NCBI GenBank assembly: GCA_025356815.1
Contig: JANXQL010000007.1
Span: 57,483 to 121,482, forward strand
Source of the DNA: Pseudomonadota bacterium
Lineage (GTDB): Bacteria > Pseudomonadota > Gammaproteobacteria > Steroidobacterales > Steroidobacteraceae
Direction of reading: 5' to 3'
DNA: 64,000 nucleotides
Shown here: positions 10,100-19,054 of the stretch, piece by piece
Layout: each line of letters begins with the position of its first letter
Numbering within the stretch: the stretch's first letter is position 1
Position numbers and translations under genes: made by a program
Notes under the pieces: generated by a model
What the model was told of the DNA's origin: nothing
The model's database searches: none
What the model saw: only the letters and a program-made list of their open reading frames with translations

Positions 10100-11257
10100 T
10101 CATACCGCGCACAGCCGGCGGGCGCCCTCGACGAGGGTCGCCTCGTCCTTGGCGAAGCTCAGGCGGATCAAGCCGTGGTCGGTGCCATCGCTGTAGAACG
10201 CCGACAGCGGGATCGTCGCGACCTTGGCGTCGCGGATCAGCCGCAGCACGAAATCGCTGTCCGGCTCTTTGGAAATGCGACCGTAGCGGGCGAGCATGAA
10301 GAAACTGCCTTCGCTTGGCAGCAGATCGAAGCGCGAGCCGGCCAACGCCTTGGCGAGCAGGTCACGCTTCTGCTGGTAGAACGCCGATAGGCCTAGGTAG
10401 GCCTGCTCGTCCGCGAGCATCTGTGCGAGCGCGTACTGCATCGGTGTATCGGCGGCGAACATCATGAACTGGTGGATCTTGCGGATCTCCTCGGTCAACG
10501 TCGCAGGCGCGAGGCAGTAGCCGACGCGCCAGCCGGTGACGTGGTAGGACTTGCCGAACGAGGAGACGATCACGCTGCGGCCGGCAAGTTCGGGATGACG
10601 GGCGACGCTGTGATGGGTGGCGCCGTCGAACACGACGTGCTCGTAGACCTCGTCGGAGAGAACCACGATGCCCGAGCGGCGGGTAAGCGCTGCGAGCCGC
10701 TCGAGGTCGACGGCCGAGAACACCGTCGCCGACGGGTTGTGAGGACTGTTGACGATGATCATCCGCGTGCGGGGCGATACGCTTGCCGTCACCTCGTCCC
10801 AGTCGATACGGAAGCCGCGCTGCGGCGACAGCTTGATCGCGACCGGGGTGGCGCCCTGCAGCCGCACGATCGGTGCGTAGCTGTCGAACGCCGGCTCGAA
10901 ATAGATCACCTCGTCGCCGGGATGCACGAGGCCGCTGATCGCGGCATACAGGCCCTGACTCGCGCTCGCGACGATGGTCACCTCGTCCTCGGCGTCGTAG
11001 CGAAGCCCGGTCAGCCGGACGAACTTCTCGGCCACCGCCTCGCGCAGGGCCGGCAGTCCCGTCATCGGCGCATACTGGTTGCGGCCGGCGCGCATCGCAT
11101 CGACGGCATACTCGACCAGACGCGGATCGCAGGCGAAATTGGGAGCACCCTGGGACAGGTTCAGCGCGTCGTGCTCGGCGGCGAGCTGGCCAATCACCGT
11201 GAATATGGTGGTGCCAACGTCAGGGAGCTTGGAACGGGGCGTCGCGTGACTTTTCAT
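10100..11257 (-). CDS. PLP-dependent aminotransferase, methionine aminotransferase-like
   Basis: Class I aminotransferase signature NSPHNPSATVFS, VIVSSFGKSYHVTGWRVGYCLAP; N-terminal KLPDVGTTIFTVIGQLAAEHDALNLSQGAPNF. Confidence 0.85.
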   Translation of the reverse strand: MKSHATPRSKLPDVGTTIFTVIGQLAAEHDALNLSQGAPNFACDPRLVEYAVDAMRAGRNQYAPMTGLPALREAVAEKFVRLTGLRYDAEDEVTIVASASQGLYAAISGLVHPGDEVIYFEPAFDSYAPIVRLQGATPVAIKLSPQRGFRIDWDEVTASVSPRTRMIIVNSPHNPSATVFSAVDLERLAALTRRSGIVVLSDEVYEHVVFDGATHHSVARHPELAGRSVIVSSFGKSYHVTGWRVGYCLAPATLTEEIRKIHQFMMFAADTPMQYALAQMLADEQAYLGLSAFYQQKRDLLAKALAGSRFDLLPSEGSFFMLARYGRISKEPDSDFVLRLIRDAKVATIPLSAFYSDGTDHGLIRLSFAKDEATLVEGARRLCAV

Positions 11258-11302
11258 CGGGGGCAGCTCTGCGGCGGAACGGACGACCGTCATTCTGACC
11301 GG

Positions 11303-12757
11303 TCAGCCCGGCGTCTGCGCGACCAAACGACGGCTCGTCGGTGAGGGTCGCGGCGAATCCTTCAGGCGGGCCCCGGTGTCGGTGCCGTGTCCTGCCACGC
11401 GCAGTGCCCGCGCCGCGGCGTTGAAGAAAATGACCTGCTCGTCGTATGTCTCGGCAGGTGGCTCGGCATCCTTCCACGCCGACCACTGGACCATCACCAG
11501 CCGTTGCGCCGGATTGATCGCGATTCCCTGACCGTAGATGCCCTCGGCCCAGAACGTTTGGTGCATGTTCTGGGCATCCTCCACGGACACCTGGACCGAC
11601 GGGGCGAGGCCCGAGTACCACCACTGATATCCGTACTGGCCATCCGGCGTCGCAGGCGTCACCGACCCACGTGCATGGGTCCAGGTGATCGAGCGCTTCA
11701 TCCAGTCGGAGGGCAGCAGCGCCTCGCCGGATGGCAGCCGACCGTCCTGAGCGACGAACAGCGCGAACCGACCCCAGTCCCGCAGCGTCGCATTGAACCC
11801 GTGGCCGCCCATGTCAACCTCGCCGCGCACCAGTGCCTGCCAGACGCCATCGCGCTCCATCGGGTAGCGGCTCCACAGGCGGGTCTCGAGGTAACGGGCA
11901 AGCGGCATGCCGGTCGCCTTCTCCAGCACCCGTCCCACCAGCCACGCGCCGCCGGTGTTGTACGACCACACTTTCCCCGGCTGCACGCCGGGCTTACGGC
12001 TGACTGCGCGAATCAGCTCGAATACGCATGGATAGGGGTCCGGCAGCGCCTCGCAGCGGGTCAGGTGCGCGAAGTCGGAGTCGGGATCGGCGTAGTTCTC
12101 GTTCCAGGCCGTCCCGGAGCTGTGCTGCAACAGCTCGTGCAGGGTCACGCCGTCCCATGCGGTGCCCTGAAGCTCCGGCAGGTAACGGGTGATGGGATCT
12201 GAAACGTCGTGGATCAGCCCCTCGTGAATCGCCACCCCCACCAGCACCGAGACGACCGATTTCGCGACGGACCGCGAGGTCCACAGCGTACGGTCGGTGT
12301 TCCCCTGTCCGTAGTACTCGTACGCAATCCGGCCGTCCTTGAGGATCAGCAGCCCCGTGACGCGCTGGCGCCGGATGTAGTCGTTGATGCCCGATGCCTG
12401 ACCGCCGACCTCGTAGCGAATGGGCGGCACGACACCCCTGAGGCGAAGCAGCGGGCGTGCCTTGCCGCGCGGCGCGTGAAAGACATCGCCTCGATACAGC
12501 CGGTAGGTGTTCCTAAAGCCGACGATCCGGGTGTCCGGATCCCAGCTCAGCATCTCCGCGGGCGACGGCAACACGGGGTCGTAGGGCGACGGGCATTCCG
12601 ATAGGCCCTGCTCGTGGCAATTGACCGGCGACTCGCCCGCCACTGTGGGCGACTGCGCAGCGCTGGCCAAGGCGCCCGCGCAGAACAAGGCGGTGAAGCA
12701 GGCGACCCCCGCCCGCAGCCATGGGATCCAGGACGCCGCACTTCGTGACATTGTCAT
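11303..12757 (-). CDS. Serine hydrolase, beta-lactamase class C/penicillin-binding-like fold
   Basis: SxxK motif SRSVAKSVVSVLVG and YNTGGAWLVGRVLEKATG; signal peptide. Confidence 0.82.
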   Translation of the reverse strand: MTMSRSAASWIPWLRAGVACFTALFCAGALASAAQSPTVAGESPVNCHEQGLSECPSPYDPVLPSPAEMLSWDPDTRIVGFRNTYRLYRGDVFHAPRGKARPLLRLRGVVPPIRYEVGGQASGINDYIRRQRVTGLLILKDGRIAYEYYGQGNTDRTLWTSRSVAKSVVSVLVGVAIHEGLIHDVSDPITRYLPELQGTAWDGVTLHELLQHSSGTAWNENYADPDSDFAHLTRCEALPDPYPCVFELIRAVSRKPGVQPGKVWSYNTGGAWLVGRVLEKATGMPLARYLETRLWSRYPMERDGVWQALVRGEVDMGGHGFNATLRDWGRFALFVAQDGRLPSGEALLPSDWMKRSITWTHARGSVTPATPDGQYGYQWWYSGLAPSVQVSVEDAQNMHQTFWAEGIYGQGIAINPAQRLVMVQWSAWKDAEPPAETYDEQVIFFNAAARALRVAGHGTDTGARLKDSPRPSPTSRRLVAQTPG

Positions 12758-13080
12758 CTCCGTTTGGACCGGCACCACATCGCTGGGTCGGCACGACACT
12801 ATCAGAACCCGACCGAGGGCTCGCTGGCGGGGGAGTCTCACGGCCGTACGGCTTGGCTCATCCTGGCGAGCCCCCCGGCTTCGCGCTGCTGCGCAGGGCC
12901 TGAACACCCGAACCGACCGGCGCTACACATTGCACGTTAATCGACGCAGGTGGACTTCGGCTCCGAGCAGTCCGGGCAATCGTGGCATGTCCCGCAGTCG
13001 AATGGCGCCGAGGGCGACCTCCGATCGCAGGGCGCTGGAGGCTGCGCCAGTTCGCGCGGGTGATGATCCCCGGGTTTGGC

Positions 13081-14064
13081 TCAGGTACCGTCCCGCGCGA
13101 GAGTCCGCGTAAGGCGCTCCTGGGCCGAGAGATACTCGCGCTCAAGCCGGTCCACTTCGCCACGCACCGACCGCCGCGCCGACACCGCGCCGATTCCCTG
13201 TCCCGATCCCCAGATGTCGCGCCAGGCCTTGGTCGCGGTGCTGCCGCCGGAGCCGAAGTCCATTCGCGTCGGGTCGCTTTTTGGCAGGTTGTCGGGGTCG
13301 AGGCCGGCCGCCTCGATCGAGCGGCGGAGGTAGTTGCCGTGGACACCGGTGAACAGGTTCGTGTAGACGATGTCGGCGGCACGTCCAGCTACAAGCGCGT
13401 CCTTGTAGGCCTCCGCGGCATTCGACTCGTCGGTCGCGATGAACATGGACCCGATGTACGCGAGATCTGCGCCCATCGCCTGTGCCGCAAGTATCGCCGC
13501 GCCATTGGCGATGCTGCCGGACAGCGCCAGTGGACCGTCGAACCACTGGCGGATCTCCTGCACGAGCGCGAACGGCGACTGTGTGCCGGCATGGCCACCG
13601 GCCCCGGCGGCGACCGCGATCAGCCCGTCGGCACCTTTTTCAATCGCCTTGCGCGCGAATCGGTCATTGATGATGTCGTGCAGCACCACGCCACCCCACT
13701 GGTGAACCGCGACGTTGAGATCCTCGCGTGCGCCGAGGGAGGTGATCACGATCGGCACGCGCCACTTCGCGCAGGTCGCGAGATCCGCCTCGAGCCGGTC
13801 GTTGGACTTGTGGACGATCTGGTTGACCGCGAATGGCGCGGCCGGCCGGCCCGGGTTTGCCAGGGTCCAGGCGGCCCGCGACTCGGTAATCTGCGCCAGC
13901 CACTCGTCCAGCTGCGACTGCGGCCGCGCATTGAGGGATGGAAACGAACCGACGATGCCAGCCTGGCACTGCGCGATCACGAGCTCGGGCCCCGACACGA
14001 TGAACATCGGTGCGGCAATGACTGGCAGGCGCAGGGTATCGAACAGAAGTGCGGGCAGTGACAT
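13081..14064 (-). CDS. Nitronate monooxygenase / 2-nitropropane dioxygenase family FMN protein
   Basis: RLPVIAAPMFIVSGPELVIAQCQAGIVGSFP, GADGLIAVAAGAGGHAG, GADLAYIGSMFIATDES. Confidence 0.88.
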   Translation of the reverse strand: MSLPALLFDTLRLPVIAAPMFIVSGPELVIAQCQAGIVGSFPSLNARPQSQLDEWLAQITESRAAWTLANPGRPAAPFAVNQIVHKSNDRLEADLATCAKWRVPIVITSLGAREDLNVAVHQWGGVVLHDIINDRFARKAIEKGADGLIAVAAGAGGHAGTQSPFALVQEIRQWFDGPLALSGSIANGAAILAAQAMGADLAYIGSMFIATDESNAAEAYKDALVAGRAADIVYTNLFTGVHGNYLRRSIEAAGLDPDNLPKSDPTRMDFGSGGSTATKAWRDIWGSGQGIGAVSARRSVRGEVDRLEREYLSAQERLTRTLARDGT

Positions 14065-14254
14065 TCTTCTTCGGGTCCGTCGGGGCGGGCGGCGGTTTGC
14101 GTCCGTCGCAGGCAGGGGTCAGACGTTGGGGTGGCGGGCTCGGTCAGGCCGGGCTTGACTATTCTATACGCCGATCGAGCCGGGCGTTCGGCCTGCGCGG
14201 CGAGCGTCGAGGTGTCGCTCACGATTCCTGCCCGCGCCCCCAACAAGGCTGTAT

Positions 14255-14270
14255 CTTCCGTCGACGGAAG
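14255..14270. promoter_or_regulatory. 16-bp perfect palindrome CTTCCGTCGACGGAAG upstream of the acyl-CoA synthetase start
   Basis: Sequence equals its own reverse complement; 23 nt upstream of the ATG at 14293. Confidence 0.4.
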
Positions 14271-14292
14271 CTGGGGGGACCGACCACACGCC

Positions 14293-15792
14293 ATGACCGG
14301 ATCGACTGCCATCACGACGCAGTGCCTCGACCGGGCGGCGCTCGAGCGCGACGCGAGGCGACTTGCGACTGCCCTTGCCGGGCGCAGCATCAGCGCCGAT
14401 GCGATCGTCGCCGTGCTGATGCGCAACGATACCCGCTATTTCACCATCACCGAGGCCTGCCGATACGTCGGTGCGCGTTTCGTCGTGCTCAATTGGCATG
14501 CTGCCGGTGCCGAGATCCGCGCCATCTTGGACGACAGCGGCGCACGGCTGCTGTTTGCGCACGACGACCTGCTCGCCGCCGTTGCATCGGCGCTACCCGA
14601 TGCGCTCGAGCTGTGCGTGGTCCGTACCGCGCCGGCGCGGGCAGGCGAGGCGGATGTGGACCTTGCGACGCTGCTCGACGCAGCTCCCTTCGCAGGCCCG
14701 CCGGCCAAGCTGCGCGGCATCTTTCCGTACACTTCCGGCAGCACAGGGCGCCCCAAGGGAATCCTGCGCGGCTTCAATAGCGTGGCGGGGGATGTCTGGG
14801 ACATCTACCGTGATCTGTCGCACAGCTTCCTTGACCTGGGTCCCGGGGATCGCCTGTACGTCTGCGCGCCGCTGTACCACACCGCGCCCAATGGGATCTG
14901 CCAGTTCGCCCTGGCGGGTGGCGAGGCGGACCTGCTGATCGGCTCGCACTTCGATGCGGATGACTTCCTCGCTACCGTCACCCGCGAACGGATCACCCAT
15001 GCCTACCTGGTGCCGACCATGATGGTGCGACTTCTGAAGCTGCCGCAGGCCTCACGCCGTCGGCACGATGTTTCATCGCTGCGCTTCGCCGTCTCGACCG
15101 GCGCCCCGTGCCCGCGCGAGGTCAAGGAGGCGATCAACGACTGGTTCGGCCCGATTCTGCGCGAGTCGTACGGCGCAAGCGAGCTGAGCTTCATGACCTA
15201 CGTCACGGCCGATGAATCGCGCCGCAAGCCGGGCTCCGTGGGTCGGCCGATCAGCGGGGTCGTGCTGCGGATCCTGGACGATCAGTTGCGCGACTGCCCG
15301 GCCGGCGAGACCGGCTCGATCTACATCCGCCAATCGCGCTTCGGCCCGTTCGCCTATACCAACAGCGAAGGCGCGCTGACGCAACATGCGGTTGAGGGCT
15401 TCGTGACCGTCGGTGACATGGGCCGTCTCGACGCCGACGGATACCTGTACATCAGCGATCGCAAGAAGGACATGATCATCTCCGGCGGCGTCAACATCTT
15501 TCCAGCCGAGATCGAAGCGGAGCTGCTGAAGCTCGCAGAAGTCGCAGACTGCGCGGTGTTCGGAATTCCGGACGAGGAGTTCGGCGAGGCGGTCTGCGCC
15601 TTCATTCAGCCGATGCCGGGCGTGCAGGGCGACGAGGCGTCTATACGCTCGCAGCTGCGCGGGACGATCGCGCACTTCAAGGTTCCGCGGCGCATCGAGT
15701 TTCGTGCGCAGCTGCCGCGAGAGGATTCCGGCAAGATTTTCAAGCGTGGCTTGCGGGAGCCGTTCTGGGAAGGCCGGATCCGACGCATCTGA
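14293..15792 (+). CDS. AMP-binding acyl-CoA synthetase
   Basis: GIFPYTSGSTGRPKGIL, RESYGASELSFMTYV, GDMGRLDADGYLYISDRKKDMIISGGVNIFPAEIE; start chosen at MTGSTAI. Confidence 0.9.
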   Translation: MTGSTAITTQCLDRAALERDARRLATALAGRSISADAIVAVLMRNDTRYFTITEACRYVGARFVVLNWHAAGAEIRAILDDSGARLLFAHDDLLAAVASALPDALELCVVRTAPARAGEADVDLATLLDAAPFAGPPAKLRGIFPYTSGSTGRPKGILRGFNSVAGDVWDIYRDLSHSFLDLGPGDRLYVCAPLYHTAPNGICQFALAGGEADLLIGSHFDADDFLATVTRERITHAYLVPTMMVRLLKLPQASRRRHDVSSLRFAVSTGAPCPREVKEAINDWFGPILRESYGASELSFMTYVTADESRRKPGSVGRPISGVVLRILDDQLRDCPAGETGSIYIRQSRFGPFAYTNSEGALTQHAVEGFVTVGDMGRLDADGYLYISDRKKDMIISGGVNIFPAEIEAELLKLAEVADCAVFGIPDEEFGEAVCAFIQPMPGVQGDEASIRSQLRGTIAHFKVPRRIEFRAQLPREDSGKIFKRGLREPFWEGRIRRI

Positions 15793-15812
15793 TTGCACGG
15801 GATGTCGATGCG

Positions 15813-16568
15813 CTACGGGCGCAATCCCTTCGCGATCAGCTCGACCGAAACGACCGACAACGCGACCTGCAGGAACAGGTAGTAGGCGCGCTCGGGAATG
15901 ACCCGCACCAGCCGCATGCCGACCTGCGTGCCGATGAACGCCGGCAGCAGCATGTAAATTGACAACGTAAGGTTCGGCGCCGAAAACTGCCCAAGCGCCC
16001 AGTACGGCACCAGCTTCACCGCATTGGCGGCCGCGAACACGATCGCGCTGGTGCCGGCATAGACGAGCTTCGGCAGACGCTGCGGGAAGACATACACCTG
16101 GAAGGGTGGTGCGCCGGCGTGGCTGACGAAGCTTGCGAATCCCAGCAGGCCGCCCCAAAAGATGCCGCGCGGAACATCAGCCGGCCGCGGCGTCGGCGGA
16201 TGACGGCGAATCCGCCAGTTGTTGACGCAGAAGCCGAGGCCGATGACGCCGACGAGGATGGCAACGCCGGCGTCCGAAACCCTCGAGGCCATCAGCCAGC
16301 CGAAACAGATGCCCACGCAGGCCGCCGGAATCAGGATGCGCAGGTTGCGCGCACTGAAGTGACGACGGTACATCCACAGCGCGAACACGTCGCTGAACAC
16401 GAACACCGGCAGAAGGATCGCAGCGGCGCGGATCGGCGACATCGACAACGCCATCAGCGGCACGCCGAACGTGCCCATCGCCGCAAGTCCGCCCTTGCCG
16501 AGCCCGACCAGAAATGCCGCGGTACAGGAGACCGCGAGAGTCCAAGCATCGATGTGCATATGCAACAT
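15813..16568 (-). CDS. TauE/SafE (sulfite exporter) family membrane protein
   Basis: Multi-TM; VGLGKGGLAAMGTFGVPLMAL and GLLGFASFVSHAGAPPFQVYVFPQ. Confidence 0.85.
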   Translation of the reverse strand: MLHMHIDAWTLAVSCTAAFLVGLGKGGLAAMGTFGVPLMALSMSPIRAAAILLPVFVFSDVFALWMYRRHFSARNLRILIPAACVGICFGWLMASRVSDAGVAILVGVIGLGFCVNNWRIRRHPPTPRPADVPRGIFWGGLLGFASFVSHAGAPPFQVYVFPQRLPKLVYAGTSAIVFAAANAVKLVPYWALGQFSAPNLTLSIYMLLPAFIGTQVGMRLVRVIPERAYYLFLQVALSVVSVELIAKGLRP

Positions 16569-16672
16569 AGACTACCAAATCCAGTGACTCGCCCTGACAT
16601 CCTTCGCGACCAATGGCCGCGCACCTGCGGGTTCGATATATTCGAGTCACCGGGACAGTGCAGGAGAGACGC

Positions 16673-17062
16673 ATGAAGCGCGGGATATGTGCGGTATGCC
16701 TGGGGCTTGCGGGCTGGGTACTTGTCGCTTCTGCCCTGAATCGCCTGCTGCGTCTCATGCTGCCCGGCTATGCAGCAGCGGAGCCGTTGATGCAGTTCAC
16801 GCTCGGCATGCTGGCCGCTCGGCTCATGCTCGGCGCGCTCGCATCCATTGCCGCCGGCACCATCGCGATCCGCCTCGCACCGGATTCGCCGTGGCCAACC
16901 AGGACCCTCGGAATCGTACTGCTGGTCCTTTTCAGCCCGCTGCATGCCCGCCTGTGGTCGGTCTTTCCGGCCTGGTATCACCTGACCTTCCTGCTCGGCC
17001 TTGTTCCGTGCGTGCTGCTCGGGGCGCGTTGGACGGACCCGCTACGCTTGCACCATACCTAA
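16673..17062 (+). CDS. Small multi-TM membrane protein of unknown function
   Basis: Hydrophobic 129-aa ORF from MKRGICAVCLGLAGW, conserved strand with the following DUF2306-like gene. Confidence 0.55.
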   Translation: MKRGICAVCLGLAGWVLVASALNRLLRLMLPGYAAAEPLMQFTLGMLAARLMLGALASIAAGTIAIRLAPDSPWPTRTLGIVLLVLFSPLHARLWSVFPAWYHLTFLLGLVPCVLLGARWTDPLRLHHT

Positions 17063-17103
17063 CGCCGACCCGAAACGTCCCGATCCACCCTTCGGAGAAT
17101 TCC

Positions 17104-17745
17104 ATGTCGACGCGCAACACGATGCCCGGCCAACGCAGCCTCCGCTGGAACCTGCTGCTGGCGCTGTCCGCCGCGGCGCTGGCGGCGATCTGGTTCATCG
17201 ACCAGAACGTGTTGCACTTCAGGAACTACGACCTCGCAACCTACACCGACTACTACTGGCAGCGTCGACAGGGACTGATTCCGCACATTCTCGGCGGCTC
17301 GGTGGCGATCCTGAGCGGCCTTGTGCAGCTTTGGCTGGGGCTCACCGGCCGCATCGGCGCGCTGCACCGCGTGTTGGGCAAGGTGTACGTCAGCGCCATC
17401 GCCGTGGCCAGCTGCGGCGCAATCTACCTTGCCGTCACGATCCCGTCCCTGCATTTCGCCTACGGGGCGGGTCTGCTTTTCCTCGCGATGGCATGGATCA
17501 TCACCACCGGGATGGCGGTCATCTCGATCAAGAAGCGCGCGCTGGAGCAGCACCGCGAATGGATGACCCGCAGCTACATCGTGACCTTTGCTTTCGTGAC
17601 CATCCGGCTGGTCGAGAAATACCTGCTGAGGATGCATCTGGCGCCAGATACAGAAATCGACTCGTTCATGGCCTTCGCGAGCTGGGCGGTCCCGCTGCTG
17701 CTCGCGGAGCCTCTCATTCAGTGGCGCCGCCTGGCGCGCGGCTAG
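17104..17745 (+). CDS. DUF2306-like membrane protein
   Basis: HILGGSVAILSGLVQLWLGLTGRIGALHRVLGKVYVSAI and KKRALEQHREWMTRSYIVTFAFVTIRL; ATG at 17104. Confidence 0.75.
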   Translation: MSTRNTMPGQRSLRWNLLLALSAAALAAIWFIDQNVLHFRNYDLATYTDYYWQRRQGLIPHILGGSVAILSGLVQLWLGLTGRIGALHRVLGKVYVSAIAVASCGAIYLAVTIPSLHFAYGAGLLFLAMAWIITTGMAVISIKKRALEQHREWMTRSYIVTFAFVTIRLVEKYLLRMHLAPDTEIDSFMAFASWAVPLLLAEPLIQWRRLARG

Positions 17746-17752
17746 GACAGGA

Positions 17753-19054
17753 CTACTTGCCGAGCCGGCGGGCTAGGGTGCGAAAGCGCTGCAGGTTGAA
17801 GCGATCGTCGCTCGCGAGACTCGCGAACAGCTCCTCGATCGCCGGCGACTGCGTCGTCTGGCCGCTGTGCGCGAGCAGCACGACGATGCCCATCGCAACC
17901 TGCTCGGCACCAGCATAGTCCGGGTACTCGCCTCGACCCGCAGCGGCGGCGAGTCGCTCGGCTAGCCGACGGGCTTCTGCGGTCGACAGCACCGGCGGCG
18001 CCCCTGCGATCCGCTCAAGAGTCGCATCCAATGCCTTGGCCGCGGCACGAACCGCTTCCCAGTCCCGCCCGGGCGCGAGCTGCAGTTCGTGCACCTGGCG
18101 CAGCAACACGACCGCGTCGGCGGATGCGCGAACCGCGACGCTCGCGGCGATCAGTCTGAGCGCAGCGTCGTCGAAGTGCAGCTCGCCGACACCGCCACTG
18201 GGCGTCGGCCGCCGCTCGGCCCAGCGGGCGAGACCCATGCCTCGGTGGCAGGAGTAGCAGTTGAACAGGGTGAACTCCGGCAGCAGTGCGTTGCCGCGGG
18301 CGCCTTCCGGTGTCAGTAGCAGCAGCTGGCGTCGCGTCTGCGCGATGAGCCCGACAAGCCAGACATCGGCCGGCGGCGCCACGGTCTTGCGCTCGCGGTA
18401 AGCCGCATCCTGCGGGTAGTGCTCGCGGCCGCCGCTGGTCCTCCAGATTTCCGTGTAGGTATCCAGCTCGAACACCAGTCGCGGGTGGCCGGCCGCCATC
18501 ATGCGATGGTTGGCGAGTCGGTCGGCGGCCCCGACATGGCAGTCGAGGCAGACCTGTGCGCGCACAGCGGGGTCGTTCTGCGCCCGCATGCCGGCAGACA
18601 GATTGTCCGTATGCTTGACGCGCGGCGTGTCGTAGTGACTCGCGATCCAGTGCTCCGACGCCCCGTGGCAGCTCTCGCAACCGACGCCGTCGTCTGCCTG
18701 GAACAAAGGTCCGCGCGTGCGCGCCTGTGGCGCCTCGCTGTGGCAGGCGAGGCACTCCCGGGCGGACGTCGCCTCGTCGATCTCGAGGCGGCGCGCGATC
18801 TGGCGCCCGCGCGGTCCGTCGAGCGCGGCGTAGGCTCCGGCGTGCGGATCGAAATGCTGCCAGTTGACGTATTCGTTCTGTGCCACGGGCGTCGCGGTGC
18901 GCGCCTTCGCCGAGCCATGGCAGGTCGTGCTGGCGCAGCTGGCAACGCCCAGATGCCGCGGCTCCGCGGTGCCGGGCCCCGCCATCGCGAGCGCCACCCA
19001 GCCGAACGCCGCGATCGGCAGCAGCCGGCCGAACGGGTGAGTGAGCCGCTTCAC
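17753..19054 (-). CDS. Secreted multiheme cytochrome c (four CXXCH plus one CX4CH)
   Basis: CASTTCH (CX4CH), CLACH, CESCH, CLDCH, CYSCH; signal peptide VKRLTHPFGRLLPIAAFGWVALAMAGPGTA; GTG start overlaps preceding stop. Confidence 0.85.
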   Translation of the reverse strand: MKRLTHPFGRLLPIAAFGWVALAMAGPGTAEPRHLGVASCASTTCHGSAKARTATPVAQNEYVNWQHFDPHAGAYAALDGPRGRQIARRLEIDEATSARECLACHSEAPQARTRGPLFQADDGVGCESCHGASEHWIASHYDTPRVKHTDNLSAGMRAQNDPAVRAQVCLDCHVGAADRLANHRMMAAGHPRLVFELDTYTEIWRTSGGREHYPQDAAYRERKTVAPPADVWLVGLIAQTRRQLLLLTPEGARGNALLPEFTLFNCYSCHRGMGLARWAERRPTPSGGVGELHFDDAALRLIAASVAVRASADAVVLLRQVHELQLAPGRDWEAVRAAAKALDATLERIAGAPPVLSTAEARRLAERLAAAAGRGEYPDYAGAEQVAMGIVVLLAHSGQTTQSPAIEELFASLASDDRFNLQRFRTLARRLGK

